This document shows, in pieces, positions 36,043-46,438 of a stretch of DNA of 64,000 nucleotides. The position numbers and the translations under genes were made by a program. This DNA comes from Chimaeribacter californicus (lineage in GTDB: Bacteria > Pseudomonadota > Gammaproteobacteria > Enterobacterales > Enterobacteriaceae): the NCBI RefSeq assembly GCF_002858675.1, contig NZ_PJZF01000011.1:62001-126000 (forward strand), read 5' to 3'. The first letter of the stretch is position 1. Each line of letters starts with the position of its first letter. The notes beneath the pieces were generated by a model, which saw nothing but the letters and a program-made list of their open reading frames with translations, was not told where the DNA came from and made no database searches.

Positions 36043-38706
36043 ATGAGAAAAGGATGGAAAGCGCTGGGGATCGGTCTGCCGGGCATTGCCCTGGTTATGG
36101 GCACCGGCTGGCTGACACTGCCGCGCTGGTTGCCGGCGGTGGTGCAGCACTGGCTGCCGGCAGGCACGCACCTGACGCTGGGCGGCCCCTTATACCTGAC
36201 CCGCCACGGCCTGCGGTTACCGCCAATGGTGTTCTCGGCCGGCGGGTGCCAACTGGCCAACAGCAGCGCCGCCCGGCTTGAGTACCGGCACCGGCACCGG
36301 CGCTGGGTGCTGACTGCCGATCGCCTGACGCTGGACAGCGCCTGCCTGAGCCAGTTGCCCGCCGGCGAGCCGGGCGGTACGCCCTTCTCCCCGGCGGCCT
36401 GGCAACAGCGGCTGCCGCCGCTGGAAATTGCCATCAACCAGCTCACCATCGCCCCCTGGCAGCCCTATGCCGGGCGCCTGACCTTCAGCAGCAGCGCGGC
36501 AGGCCAGCACCTGCGTTACCTCAGCCGCGAACCGGCGGCAAACGGCGCGCCGCAGCTGGCGCTGGACGCCTCCCTCGATCGCCACCAACAACTGACCCTT
36601 TCCCGCTTCGCGGTTACCCTGGCCGGAATGGACGCCCCGCTGACGCTGGCCGGGCGGGTGACGCTGCCTGTCGCGCCGGGCAGTAGTCTGCCGGAGCAGG
36701 GCGATTTACAGGCCCACCTGACCCTGGCCGGGGTACCGGCCCCGCTGGTGATGACGCTGAACTGGCAGGCTGCGCAGGGCACACTGGCCGTGTCCGCGCA
36801 AGACGCCCCGGAGCCGCTGTTGCGCCTGCCGTGGCAGCTCTCCCCGGCGGCGCTGACGATTCACGACGGCACCTGGCGCTGGCCTTACACGGCACAGCCG
36901 CTGGCGGGCGGCCTCAGCCTGACGTTGCGTGACTGGGACAGCCACTTTACCCGTGCCACCCTGGAAGGCCGGGCGAACATGCTCACCCGCGGCCATAACG
37001 GCCGCGCCAATGTGGTGCTCTCTGCCGGGCCGGGCACGGTCGGGCTGACGGAGAGCGATCTGCGCCTCCAGCTGACCGGGCAGGCGAACGCCGCCCGCCT
37101 TTCGTTTACGGCTTCTCTCCCGGCGTGGCTGCACGGCCCGCTGCTCAGCCCGGCGCTCACGTTGCGCAGCGGCGCGCTGTTGCGTGCCTGGGGCAACCTT
37201 ACGGATCAACAACGGCTGGAGGAAGCCCGCTGGCCGCTGGCGGGGGTGACGCTGTCGCCCGCCGGGATTAACGGCCCGTTGCAGGCGATTGTGCGGCTGA
37301 CCGACCGCTACTGGGGCGCGGTTAAACTGCACCTCGACGGCAAAGCGCAGGATTTCTGGCCGGACAGCGGCCACTGGCAGTACAACTTCTGGGGCAACGG
37401 CACGCTGCCGCCGTTACAGGCACGCTGGGACATGACCGGCAAAGGGCGCTGGGATGATGCGCGCCTTACGGTTTCTGCGCTCTCCACCGGGTTTAACCAG
37501 TTGCACTATGGGCTGATGACGGTGGATAAACCGCGCCTGACGCTGAGCGAGCCGCTGGTCTGGCAGCGCCCGTCAAAGGCCGCTGCACCAACGCCGGAAG
37601 ACCTGAAAGGTGGGCTGACGCTGGCGGCGGATCGCATCGGGCTGGGCAGCGGTGGCTATCTGCCGCCGTCGTCGCTGACGTTGCAGATTAAAGGCGCGTC
37701 GCCGGAGGCGTTCCTGTGGCGCGGCAGCCTGGCGGCGGCACCCATCGGGCCGATAGCCCTGCGCGGCCGCTGGGACGGTGAGCGGCTGCGCGGTGAAGGG
37801 TGGTGGCCGGATCAACCGCTGACGGCTTTCCAGTCGCTGCTGGACCCGGCGCTGAAGATCACATTGCGCGATGGGCGGTTCCGCGCCCAGACGGCCTTCT
37901 CTGCCGCCCGCGGTCAGGGGCTGGTGGCAGGCGGCCACTGGGTGGTACAGCAGGGCGGTGCCTGGCTGAAAGATAGCGAGGTGAGCGGGGTGGATTTCAT
38001 TCTGCCTTACCGGCTGGACAACCATCGCTGGCAGTTTGGCGCGCAGCAGCCGGTGTCGCTGCGCATCGGGTTGCTCAGTAATCTGGTGGCGATGAAGAAC
38101 ATCACCGCCGATCTGCAAGGCAATTACCCCTATAGCGAGCACCTGCCGCTGACGCTCAGTAACGTTGGCGTGGATATGCTGGGCGGCCATGTCAGCCTGT
38201 CGGCCCTGCGGTTGCCGCAGCATCAGGCCGCGGTGCTGAAGCTGGATCAGGTCGATTTGAGTGAGGTGTTCACCGCGCTGAAGCCGAAGCAGTTTGCCAT
38301 GTCCGGCAAAGTAGACGGCGAGTTGCCGCTCTGGCTGGATAACCCGCACTGGCTGGTGAAGGAGGGCTGGGTGCGCAACCACGGCCTGCTGACGCTGCGG
38401 CTGGCGCCGGAGATGGCGAAAGCGCTGGCCGAGGGCAACCTGACCAACCGGCTGGTAGTGGACTGGCTGCGCTATCTGGAGATTAGCCGCACCTCGGCGC
38501 AGGTGAGCCTGGATAACCTGGGCGAGCTGACGCTGGCGGCGAAGATTGACGGCGTCAGCCCGGGCGAAACCCAGCGGCGCAATATCATCCTGAATTATCA
38601 CCATCAGGAGAATGTATTTCAGCTGTGGCGCAGTTTGCGCTTTGGCGACAATGTGCAGGAGTGGCTCTCTGAGACGCTCTCTCAACCTGCGAGGACGCAA
38701 CCATGA
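36043..38706 (+). CDS. ydbH: YdbH, AsmA-like intermembrane phospholipid-transport protein
   Basis: 887 residues; E. coli YdbH has 879. One N-terminal membrane helix (about 8-25), then a long beta-rich periplasmic part with many alternating hydrophobic strands, ending in the DUF3971/YdbH C-terminal domain (VDLSEVFTALKPKQFAMSGKV region near 745-770). YdbH acts with YhdP and TamB in moving phospholipids to the outer membrane and pairs with the lipoprotein YnbE. The ATG at 36043 has AGGACAGG upstream. It overlaps ynbE by four bases. Confidence 0.93.
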   Translation: MRKGWKALGIGLPGIALVMGTGWLTLPRWLPAVVQHWLPAGTHLTLGGPLYLTRHGLRLPPMVFSAGGCQLANSSAARLEYRHRHRRWVLTADRLTLDSACLSQLPAGEPGGTPFSPAAWQQRLPPLEIAINQLTIAPWQPYAGRLTFSSSAAGQHLRYLSREPAANGAPQLALDASLDRHQQLTLSRFAVTLAGMDAPLTLAGRVTLPVAPGSSLPEQGDLQAHLTLAGVPAPLVMTLNWQAAQGTLAVSAQDAPEPLLRLPWQLSPAALTIHDGTWRWPYTAQPLAGGLSLTLRDWDSHFTRATLEGRANMLTRGHNGRANVVLSAGPGTVGLTESDLRLQLTGQANAARLSFTASLPAWLHGPLLSPALTLRSGALLRAWGNLTDQQRLEEARWPLAGVTLSPAGINGPLQAIVRLTDRYWGAVKLHLDGKAQDFWPDSGHWQYNFWGNGTLPPLQARWDMTGKGRWDDARLTVSALSTGFNQLHYGLMTVDKPRLTLSEPLVWQRPSKAAAPTPEDLKGGLTLAADRIGLGSGGYLPPSSLTLQIKGASPEAFLWRGSLAAAPIGPIALRGRWDGERLRGEGWWPDQPLTAFQSLLDPALKITLRDGRFRAQTAFSAARGQGLVAGGHWVVQQGGAWLKDSEVSGVDFILPYRLDNHRWQFGAQQPVSLRIGLLSNLVAMKNITADLQGNYPYSEHLPLTLSNVGVDMLGGHVSLSALRLPQHQAAVLKLDQVDLSEVFTALKPKQFAMSGKVDGELPLWLDNPHWLVKEGWVRNHGLLTLRLAPEMAKALAEGNLTNRLVVDWLRYLEISRTSAQVSLDNLGELTLAAKIDGVSPGETQRRNIILNYHHQENVFQLWRSLRFGDNVQEWLSETLSQPARTQP

Positions 38707-38900
38707 CCCCTTTTTCCGCCCACAGGCTGACCGGCCTGCTGCCCCTGTTGCTGCTGGCCGGTTGCGTGCCGCGCATTGAGCTGGCGACGCCGTCGCAGCC
38801 CATCACGATTAACATGAATGTTAAAATTGAGCATGAGATTCACATCAAGGTGGACAAGGATGTGGAAGATCTGCTGAAGAGCCAAAGCGATCTGTTCTGA
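38703..38900 (+). CDS. ynbE: YnbE outer-membrane lipoprotein
   Basis: 65 residues. Lipobox LLLAGC (Cys near 21), then a short mature chain with INMNVKIEHEIHIKVDK, a beta-strand-like segment that in E. coli YnbE multimerises to complete the bridge with the YdbH C-terminus. Translationally coupled with ydbH (ATGA overlap). Confidence 0.94.
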   Translation: MTPFSAHRLTGLLPLLLLAGCVPRIELATPSQPITINMNVKIEHEIHIKVDKDVEDLLKSQSDLF

Positions 38901-38909
38901 GGAGCGCGT

Positions 38910-39266
38910 ATGAAGAGACGACACGGCATTATCGGGCTGGCGCTGGCCCTCAGCGCGCTGGGTTTCAGCACCTTATCCCATGCGCTGACGCTGGACGACG
39001 CCCGCACGCAGGGCCGGTTAGGTGAAACGCTTGACGGGTATGTGGCGGTGGTGAAGCCCGACCCGGAAGCCGCCGCACTGGCCGATCGCATCAACCAGGC
39101 GCGCCGCGACCGCTACCGCGCGATTGCCGAAGAGAACCGGGTACCGGCGGAGAGCGTCGCCCGCCTGGCCGGTCAAAAACTGGTGGCCCGCGCCCGCCCC
39201 GGCGACTACGTCCGCGGCATCAACGGCCTCTGGCTGCAAAAAGGGCAACCCGCGTCTGATCCCTGA
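38910..39266 (+). CDS. ydbL: YdbL periplasmic protein (DUF1318)
   Basis: 118 residues. The signal peptide ends near SHA-LTLDDARTQG (about residue 25). The mature part has GETLDGYVAV and IAEENRVPAESVARLAGQKL. In E. coli YdbL prevents unwanted YnbE multimerisation and fine-tunes the YdbH-YnbE bridge. It lies nine bases after ynbE with GAGGAG as RBS; third gene of the operon. Confidence 0.93.
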   Translation: MKRRHGIIGLALALSALGFSTLSHALTLDDARTQGRLGETLDGYVAVVKPDPEAAALADRINQARRDRYRAIAEENRVPAESVARLAGQKLVARARPGDYVRGINGLWLQKGQPASDP

Positions 39267-39316
39267 AATATTCCCCTCACATTTTCTCACTGAGAAAAAT
39301 GTTCCCCTGCTATTTG

Positions 39317-39604
39317 CTTAAATATCCTATGGCTTGCATTCCGGTGAGGCGTAAAAATCATAGCCGAGCGGAGCCGCAGGGTATGAACATACCCACGCCC
39401 AGTGAAAATAGGCGAGCTACTACTTCCTTACATACCCAAAGATTTGCAGAAGTGGTGGGGGCGTAAAAATCATTGCCGAGTGGAGCCGCAGGGCGAGAAT
39501 ACATGCACATCCAGCGCCACGCCCCCACCTACCATTTCCTTACATACTTAAGGATTTGCAGTCTGGTGGGGGCGTAAAAATCATTGCCGAATGGAGCCGC
39601 AGGG
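39317..39604. repeat. Three tandem ~112-bp units downstream of ydbL
   Basis: A 34-base block (GGCGTAAAAATCA...GCCGCAGGG) occurs at 39348-39381, 39460-39493 and 39571-39604, spaced 112 and 111 bases. Each is preceded by a second block (TTCCTTACATAC...TTTGCA...GGTGGG) at 39424-39459 and 39536-39570, with a degenerate version at about 39317-39347. The segments in between differ. No ORF explains them. Confidence 0.9.
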
Positions 39605-39800
39605 CCGGGTGAGCGGGCAGGACGCCCGCGAGAGGGACAGCCACGCTGGGAGCGTGTCTGTACCGGCCCGAAAAGCCCGGAGGCGAAATGAGGGTACCCG
39701 CTACGCGGGCAATGATTCAGCCGGGGCACCCAAAGCGCGGGGATGCAAGGGGCGGGCGCTTACGCGCCCCTTGCGCGGTGGCGGCAGCGAGGTCGCAGAA
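39605..39800. other. Multi-hairpin block following the third repeat unit
   Basis: Four clear stems in 160 bases: GCGGGC/GCCCGC (39613-39629), CACGCT/AGCGTG (39642-39656), CCCGC/GCGGG (39697-39709) and a ten-pair GCAAGGGGCG/CGCCCCTTGC (39745-39774). Very GC-rich compared with the flanks. No RNA family is recognised; it could be an intergenic repeat element or structured RNA. Confidence 0.6.
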
Positions 39801-39823
39801 TGACTTCACACTCAAGCCAACGC

Positions 39824-39905
39824 AACAACCCTCGATCCCCGTTCAACGCCCACGTAAGCCAACGAACAACCCTCGATCCCCATTCAACGCCCACGTAAGC
39901 CATTA
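39824..39905. repeat. 41-bp tandem duplication
   Basis: AACAACCCTCGATCCCC and the bases up to GTAAGCCA are repeated exactly 41 bases apart (39824 and 39865) with one internal difference; AAGCCAACG precedes the first unit. The C-rich, G-poor strand is striking. The rest of 39,906-40,008 holds only the azoR terminator. Confidence 0.88.
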
Positions 39906-39921
39906 CGAATCCCCCGCAAAT

Positions 39922-39952
39922 AAAAAAGGCACACTCCCCAAAGAGTGCGCCC
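39922..39952 (-). terminator. azoR intrinsic terminator
   Basis: GGCACACTC and GAGTGCGCC pair (one G-U) and are followed by six Ts on the minus strand, about 57 bases after the azoR stop. Confidence 0.8.
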
Positions 39953-40008
39953 AATCAACCTTCACCCCAACAAAGGGCAAAAAATGAGGATATCTAAACC
40001 AATAAAAC

Positions 40009-40617
<609 letters not shown>

Positions 40618-40875
40618 TTATTCCTTAGTTCGTCAGGTCAGGGCTGTATGCCCGTTGAATGATTGCTACTGTAGGGGTAAAACCGCAACGGTAAAAGCGC
40701 AATATTTCGAGCGCTATATTCGATTTTATTGAACAAGTAGAAGCGCCTGCCGTGCGAAGGGTGCCGGAGCAGGGCCGGCCTGTGCTACCATAAAAACCAG
40801 TATGGCCCGCCAAAGCCGAACTCTTTCAGAATCAAGTGCCTTACCGGGCGCTTGCCAGCAACAAGGAACACCATT

Positions 40876-43800
40876 GTGAAATCTCCGCTCGCGGCATTGG
40901 CCCAGCACCTGCCGGACCTGATGCTCCGTGACCAACAGCGCCTGCAGCGTCGTTTGCAGGGCGCGCGCAAGGTCAGTAATCCGCAGGCACAGGAGGCGAT
41001 CGCCGCCGAACTCAGCCAGGACATCGACGCAGCCCGCCAGCGGGTGGCCCAGCGTATGGCGGCGCGCCCGCGCATCACCTATCCGGAAAACCTGCCGGTC
41101 AGCCAGAAGAAACAGGCGATCCTGGAGGCAGTGCGTGACCATCAGGTGGTGATTGTGGCCGGTGAGACCGGCTCCGGCAAAACCACCCAGTTGCCGAAAA
41201 TCTGTATGGAACTCGGGCGCGGCATCAAAGGCCAGATCGGCCATACCCAGCCGCGCCGGCTGGCGGCGCGTACCGTGGCCAACCGTATTGCTGACGAGCT
41301 GGAAACCACGCTCGGCGGGGCCATCGGCTATAAAGTGCGGTTCAACGATCAGGTCAGCGACACCACCCAGGTGAAACTGATGACCGACGGCATTCTGCTG
41401 GCGGAGATCCAGCAAGACCGGATGCTGATGCAGTACGACACCCTGATCATCGATGAGGCGCACGAACGCAGCCTCAATATTGACTTCATCCTCGGTTACC
41501 TGCGCCAGCTGCTGCCGAAACGCCCGGATCTCAAGGTGATCATCACCTCGGCCACCATCGATCCGCAGCGCTTCTCGCGCCACTTCAACAATGCGCCGAT
41601 CATTGAGGTCTCCGGCCGTACCTACCCGGTGGAGGTGCGATACCGGCCGGTGGTGGATGACGCAGACGACACCGAACGCGACCAGTTACAGGCCATTTTT
41701 GATGCGGTCGACGAGCTGGGGCGCGAAGGCCCGGGCGACATCCTGATCTTTATGAGCGGCGAGCGTGAAATCCGCGACACGGCGGACGGGCTGAGCCGGC
41801 TCAACCTGCCGCATACCGAGATCCTGCCGCTCTATGCGCGCCTCTCCAACAGCGAGCAGAACCGGGTGTTCCAGTCCCATTCCGGGCGGCGCATCGTGCT
41901 GGCCACCAACGTGGCGGAAACCTCGCTGACGGTGCCGGGCATCAAATATGTGATTGACCCCGGCACCGCGCGCATCAGCCGATACAGCTTCCGCACCAAA
42001 GTGCAGCGGCTGCCGATTGAGCCGGTGTCGCAGGCGTCGGCCAACCAGCGTAAAGGGCGTTGTGGCCGCGTCTCCGAGGGGATCTGTATCCGGCTGTATG
42101 ACGAACAGGATTTCCTGTCACGCCCGGCCTTTACCGACCCGGAGATTTTGCGCACCAACCTGGCGTCAGTGATCTTACAGATGACCTCGCTCGGGCTGGG
42201 CGACATCGCCGCGTTCCCGTTTGTGGAAGCGCCGGACAAGCGCAACATCCAGGACGGCGTGCGCCTGCTGGAGGAGCTGGGGGCGATCCACAGCAATGAG
42301 AAGGGGCACTACCAGCTGACCGCGCAGGGGCGGCAACTGGCCCAGTTGCCGATTGACCCGCGGCTGGCGCGCATGGTGCTGGAAGCGCAGAAAAACGGCT
42401 GCGTGCGCGAGGTGATGATCATCACCGCCGCGTTGTCGATCCAGGACCCGCGCGAGCGGCCGCTCGACAAGCAGCAGGCATCGGATGAGAAACACCGCCG
42501 CTTTGCCGACAAAGACTCCGATTTCCTGGCCTTTGTGAACCTCTGGGACTACCTGAAAGAGCAGCAGAAAGCGCTCTCGTCGGCCCAGTTCCGCAAACTC
42601 TGCCGCAGTGATTTCCTCAACTACCTGCGGGTGCGTGAATGGCAGGACATCTACACCCAATTGCGCCAGGTGGTGAAAGAGCTGGGGCTGCCGGTCAACA
42701 GCCTGCCGGCGGAGTACCGCGAGGTGCATTGTGCGCTGCTGACGGGGCTGCTGTCGCATGTCGGCCAGAAAGACGCGGAGAAACAGGAGTTCACCGGCGC
42801 GCGCAACGCCCGCTTTGCAGTGTTCCCCGGTTCCGGGCTGTTCAAGAAGCCGCCGAAGTGGCTGATGGTGGCCGAACTGGTGGAAACCAGCCGCCTGTGG
42901 GGGCGTATTGCAGCGAAAATTGAACCGGAATGGATCGAGCCGCTGGCCCAGCACCTGATCAAGCGCAGCTACAGCGATCCGCACTGGGAGAAAGCGCAGG
43001 GGGCAGTGATGGCGACTGAAAAAGTCACGCTGTTCGGCCTGCCGATTGTGGCGGCGCGCCCGGTCAACTACAGCCAGATCGACCCGGCGCTCTGCCGTGA
43101 GCTGTTTATCCGCCATGCGCTGGTGGAGGGGGACTGGCAGACGCGCCACGCCTTCTTCCGCGCCAACCTGAAATTGCTGGCGGAAGTGGAGGAGCTGGAG
43201 CACAAGTCCCGCCGCCGCGACATTCTGGTGGATGACGAAACGCTGTTCTCCTTCTATGACCAGCGCATCGGCCATGAGGTGATCTCAGCCCGGCATTTTG
43301 ACAGCTGGTGGAAAAAACAGCCCGCCGATCTGCTCAACTTTGAGAAGGCGATGCTGATCAAAGAGGGTGCGGCCAGCATCAGCGCGCTGGATTACCCGAA
43401 CTTCTGGCATCAGGGCAACCTCAAGCTGCGGGTCACCTACCAGTTTGAACCGGGCGCGGACGCCGACGGCGTGACGGTGCATATCCCGCTGCCGCTGCTG
43501 AACCAGGTGGAGGATCAGGGCTTCGAGTGGCAGATCCCCGGCGTGCGCCGTGAGCTGATTATCGCGCTGATCAAATCCCTGCCGAAACCGGTACGGCGCA
43601 ATTTTGTGCCGGCGCCGAACTATGCCGAGGCGTTTCTGGCGCGCACCACGCCGCTGGCCATGCCGCTGCTGGACGCACTGGAAAAAGAGCTGCGTAAAAT
43701 GACCGGCGTGACAGTGTCACGCGAGGAGTGGCAGTGGGATCAGGTGCCCGATCACCTGAAAATCACGTTCCGGGTGGTGGATGAGAAAAACAAAACGCTG

Positions 43801-44751
43801 CGTGAGGGCAAAGACCTGGCTGCGCTGCGCCAGCAGCTGAAAGAGAAAGTGCAGGAGACGCTCTCAGCGGTGGCGGATGACGGCATCGAGCAGAGCGGCC
43901 TGCATCTCTGGAGCTTCGGCGCGCTGCCGGAACGCTACGAGCAGAAGCGCGGCGGCTACCAGGTGCGCGCCTTCCCGGCGCTGGTGGATGAGAAAGAGAG
44001 CATCGGCATCCGGTTGTTTGACAGCGAACCGGAACAGCAGCAGGCGATGTGGCAGGGCACGCGCCGTTTATTGCTGCTCAACATCCCGTCGCCGATCAAG
44101 TACCTGCATGAGAAGCTGCCCAACAAGGCCAAGCTGGGGTTGTACTTCAACCCTTACGGCAAAGTGCTGGAGCTGATTGATGACTGCATCGCCTGCGGCG
44201 TGGACAAGCTGATCGCCGAGTTCGGCGGCCCGGCCTGGGATGAGGACGGCTTCGCCCGGCTGCATGAGTTTGTGCGGGCGCGCCTCAACGAGGCAGTGGT
44301 GGAGATTGCCCAGCAGGTCGAGCAGATCCTGACGGCGGTGTTTAACATCAATAAACGGCTGAAGGGGCGGGTGGACATGTCCATGGCGCTGGCGCTCTCG
44401 GACATCAAAAGCCAGATGTCCGGGCTGGTTTACCGCGGCTTTGTGACCCGCAACGGCTGGAAAAAACTGCCGGATACCCTGCGTTATCTCCAGGCGATTG
44501 AGCGGCGGATGGAAAAACTACCGACCGACCCGCACCGCGATCGCGCCCAGATGCTGAAGGTGGAGCAGGTGCAGCAGGCGTGGCAGCAGTGGCTGAATAA
44601 ACTGCCGCCTGCCCGCCGTGAGGCCCCGGAGGTGACGGAGATCCGCTGGATGATTGAGGAGCTGCGCGTCAGCTATTTCGCGCAGCAACTCGGGACGCCA
44701 TACCCAATCTCCGACAAGCGCATTCTGCAGGCTATGGAGCAGCTGAGCTAG
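40876..44751 (+). CDS. hrpA: DEAH-box RNA helicase HrpA
   Basis: 1,291 residues; E. coli HrpA has 1,300. Walker [10 protein letters not shown] near residue 97, DEAH box in [12 protein letters not shown] in ITSATID, and motif [10 protein letters not shown]; then the HA2/OB-fold parts and the long HrpA-specific C-terminal region. It rescues collided or stalled ribosomes and processes fimbrial mRNA in E. coli. I chose the GTG at 40876 because AAGGAA lies seven bases upstream; a TTG at 40852 is the open-frame limit. The 3' end overlaps convergent ydgD by 20 bases. Confidence 0.96.
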   Translation: MKSPLAALAQHLPDLMLRDQQRLQRRLQGARKVSNPQAQEAIAAELSQDIDAARQRVAQRMAARPRITYPENLPVSQKKQAILEAVRDHQVVIVAGETGSGKTTQLPKICMELGRGIKGQIGHTQPRRLAARTVANRIADELETTLGGAIGYKVRFNDQVSDTTQVKLMTDGILLAEIQQDRMLMQYDTLIIDEAHERSLNIDFILGYLRQLLPKRPDLKVIITSATIDPQRFSRHFNNAPIIEVSGRTYPVEVRYRPVVDDADDTERDQLQAIFDAVDELGREGPGDILIFMSGEREIRDTADGLSRLNLPHTEILPLYARLSNSEQNRVFQSHSGRRIVLATNVAETSLTVPGIKYVIDPGTARISRYSFRTKVQRLPIEPVSQASANQRKGRCGRVSEGICIRLYDEQDFLSRPAFTDPEILRTNLASVILQMTSLGLGDIAAFPFVEAPDKRNIQDGVRLLEELGAIHSNEKGHYQLTAQGRQLAQLPIDPRLARMVLEAQKNGCVREVMIITAALSIQDPRERPLDKQQASDEKHRRFADKDSDFLAFVNLWDYLKEQQKALSSAQFRKLCRSDFLNYLRVREWQDIYTQLRQVVKELGLPVNSLPAEYREVHCALLTGLLSHVGQKDAEKQEFTGARNARFAVFPGSGLFKKPPKWLMVAELVETSRLWGRIAAKIEPEWIEPLAQHLIKRSYSDPHWEKAQGAVMATEKVTLFGLPIVAARPVNYSQIDPALCRELFIRHALVEGDWQTRHAFFRANLKLLAEVEELEHKSRRRDILVDDETLFSFYDQRIGHEVISARHFDSWWKKQPADLLNFEKAMLIKEGAASISALDYPNFWHQGNLKLRVTYQFEPGADADGVTVHIPLPLLNQVEDQGFEWQIPGVRRELIIALIKSLPKPVRRNFVPAPNYAEAFLARTTPLAMPLLDALEKELRKMTGVTVSREEWQWDQVPDHLKITFRVVDEKNKTLREGKDLAALRQQLKEKVQETLSAVADDGIEQSGLHLWSFGALPERYEQKRGGYQVRAFPALVDEKESIGIRLFDSEPEQQQAMWQGTRRLLLLNIPSPIKYLHEKLPNKAKLGLYFNPYGKVLELIDDCIACGVDKLIAEFGGPAWDEDGFARLHEFVRARLNEAVVEIAQQVEQILTAVFNINKRLKGRVDMSMALALSDIKSQMSGLVYRGFVTRNGWKKLPDTLRYLQAIERRMEKLPTDPHRDRAQMLKVEQVQQAWQQWLNKLPPARREAPEVTEIRWMIEELRVSYFAQQLGTPYPISDKRILQAMEQLS

Positions 44752-45559
44752 CCCCGGCGCGCGGGTCCAGCGCGGTTAACTGCGCCCGGATGGCTGTCAC
44801 GGCCAGGGCGCGGTTGTCAGCGCGGTAGCGATCTTCCGCCGACGGGGCTGAGCTTTGCACCCCAATCAGCGCCCAGCCGTTTTTCCCCTGCTTCAGCAAC
44901 AGCGGCGATCCGCTGTCGCCGGGCAGGGTGTCACACTGGTGCGACAGCACGCCGCTCTGCGCCCAACCGGTCACCACACAGTCGCGGTGGCTGTAGAGCG
45001 TTTCCAGGTGATCTTCCGGGTAGCCTGCCTGCGTCACTTTACGGTCAGCCAGCTTCAGCGCGGTGGTGAGCTCCTGTTGCGTCCCCTGCCAGAGCGGCAG
45101 CGGTTTCAGCGGCACGTTCACCCGCTCCGGCAGGCGGATCAGCGCGAAATCCCAGATGGCGGCTTTCGGCGGCACAATCCAGCCATCTCCTTCGGCCTTG
45201 AGTTTCTTGCCCAATTCTTTGTTCACCAGCGTCTGCAACTTAGTGTATTCGTAACGCCATTTGCCGCCCCGGCTGATAAAGCGCAGCGCCACGGCGTGGT
45301 CAATCACGCCCGGTGGGGCCAGCACGCAGTGGCCGGCGGTCAGCGCCAGATGGGGGGAGATCAGGGTCGCGCTGCACAGATTGCCGCTTGCGGTCTCTAC
45401 CTGGCCAATGGCCTGCCACGGCCAGTCGGTGGCGTGGGAAGGGCGGGTACGATCGTCATGGCCAAAGAACAGCCGGGTTTGCTCACTTTCCGGTGAATCT
45501 GCGTGTGCCAGTGGCGCGCAGAACCCCAATAAACAGACAACAACTAACGACATGCGCAT
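44732..45559 (-). CDS. ydgD: Trypsin-like serine protease YdgD
   Basis: 275 residues; E. coli YdgD has 273. A signal peptide ends at AHA-DSPES (about residue 20). S1-type triad: His in LTAGHCV, Asp in IWDFALIRL and Ser in PGDSGSPLL; four cysteines may form disulphides in the periplasm. Substrates are unknown. The ATG at 45559 begins [11 protein letters not shown]; a longer frame to 45625 spoils the signal peptide. Its tail overlaps the hrpA end on the other strand. Confidence 0.92.
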   Translation of the reverse strand: MRMSLVVVCLLGFCAPLAHADSPESEQTRLFFGHDDRTRPSHATDWPWQAIGQVETASGNLCSATLISPHLALTAGHCVLAPPGVIDHAVALRFISRGGKWRYEYTKLQTLVNKELGKKLKAEGDGWIVPPKAAIWDFALIRLPERVNVPLKPLPLWQGTQQELTTALKLADRKVTQAGYPEDHLETLYSHRDCVVTGWAQSGVLSHQCDTLPGDSGSPLLLKQGKNGWALIGVQSSAPSAEDRYRADNRALAVTAIRAQLTALDPRAGASSAAP

Positions 45560-45700
45560 AACAAGCTGGCCTTGAAAAGGGGATATCCCTAAGATTTTTA
45601 TATAAGTAACTATAGCTGCATTCATCTTTAGTATGAATTGGCGCCGTTTGATTTTGCGAAGGATTTCTTTCGCTTACCCGGCACCGGTCACAAATAGTCA

Positions 45701-45781
45701 TCATAGATAACAACAGACGGCAATCAGGCCACAGAGGAGCAGGGCGGCCAGGATAATTTCAAACAGGTAGCGGCGCAGCAT
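45701..45781 (-). CDS. ydgU: 26-residue single-span membrane peptide (YdgU-like)
   Basis: ATG at 45781 with AGGAGAG four to eight bases upstream; stop TGA at 45701-45703. The peptide starts MLRRYLFEIIL and continues as a single hydrophobic helix to the end, with basic residues only at the N-terminus, so the C-terminus is expected outside. E. coli has the small protein gene ydgU in this place, between asr and ydgD; size, position and RBS fit. I did not verify the sequence match. Confidence 0.65.
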   Translation of the reverse strand: MLRRYLFEIILAALLLCGLIAVCCYL

Positions 45782-45811
45782 ATCTCTCCTGCCTCATTAA
45801 CGGGTCCTGAT

Positions 45812-45840
45812 AAAAAAACACCCGGCATAAGCCGGGTGTC
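45812..45840 (-). terminator. asr intrinsic terminator
   Basis: ACACCCGGC-ATAA-GCCGGGTGT with seven Ts on the minus strand, between asr and the ydgU-like gene, whose transcription would need readthrough. Confidence 0.93.
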
Positions 45841-45891
45841 AGACGGTAAGACGGGCGGGCACTGTAAGGAGGGCCTCACCGGCGGGGCGGA

Positions 45892-46173
45892 TCAGGCAGC
45901 CGGGGTTGCCGTTGCGGCCGGAGCAGCGTGATGTTTTTTCGCGTGCTTTTTCTTGGCGGCCTGGGCTTTCTGGGCCGCCGGTTTTTTGTGCGTGGCTTTT
46001 TTGTGTTTCTTCACTGCCTGCGCCTTCTGCTCAGCGGCTTTTTTATGGGCTTTATGGTGTTTTGCCGGGGCAGTATGGGATGCGGTGGCCGGTGCAGCGG
46101 TGGTTTCTGCAGCGAACGCGGCGGAAGAGAGGCCCAGGGTAGCGGCGACAGCCAGTGCGATTAATTTTTTCAT
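45892..46173 (-). CDS. asr: Acid shock protein Asr
   Basis: 93 residues; E. coli Asr has 102. The signal peptide ends at AFA-AETTA (residue 21). The mature chain is disordered and extremely rich in Lys, Ala and His ([20 protein letters not shown]), with a repeated [10 protein letters not shown] element. Asr is an acid-induced periplasmic chaperone-like protein. The ATG at 46173 starts [14 protein letters not shown] with TGAGGA upstream; a frame extension to 46305 is not signal-like. An RstA box lies upstream, and rstAB is nearby. Confidence 0.95.
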   Translation of the reverse strand: MKKLIALAVAATLGLSSAAFAAETTAAPATASHTAPAKHHKAHKKAAEQKAQAVKKHKKATHKKPAAQKAQAAKKKHAKKHHAAPAATATPAA

Positions 46174-46274
46174 CGGGTATTCCTCAGTGAACTCGGTAAG
46201 TTGCCCTGGAGCAGGGCCGTGAGGTGATACTAGGCCGGTTACCGGGCGCTTTCCGTGAGTGATTGGTGTCGGCG

Positions 46275-46288
46275 TGTAACCGAATGTA
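46275..46288 (-). promoter_or_regulatory. RstA box upstream of asr
   Basis: On the minus strand TACATTCGGTTACA matches the published consensus TACATNTNGTTACA in 11 of 12 fixed positions. It ends 102 bases before the asr ATG. Confidence 0.8.
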
Positions 46289-46357
46289 CGGCAGGAAAAC
46301 AGCAAAGAAGCGAGCTGGAAGGCTGGAATTGCGCAAAGTTATCAATCACCTCTCTTA

Positions 46358-46389
46358 TTAGTTACAACATACATATTATTATCATAATA
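46358..46389. repeat. 32-base motif shared with the ttcA upstream region, copy 2
   Basis: Begins TTAGTTACAACATAC, as at 33857. Its right part is a palindrome, ATATTAT-TATC-ATAATAT (46373-46390). It lies about 185 bases before the asr ATG and 50 bases after the carboxypeptidase stop. Confidence 0.75.
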
Positions 46390-46438
46390 TACACACTCAG
46401 GCATCAGCAAACGGGCCGATAAACCGGCCCGACATCAA

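Noticed and set aside
39760-39954. 64-codon minus-strand ORF in the repeat region
   Set aside because: Its sequence repeats with the 41-bp units and has no RBS or family; a repeat artefact.
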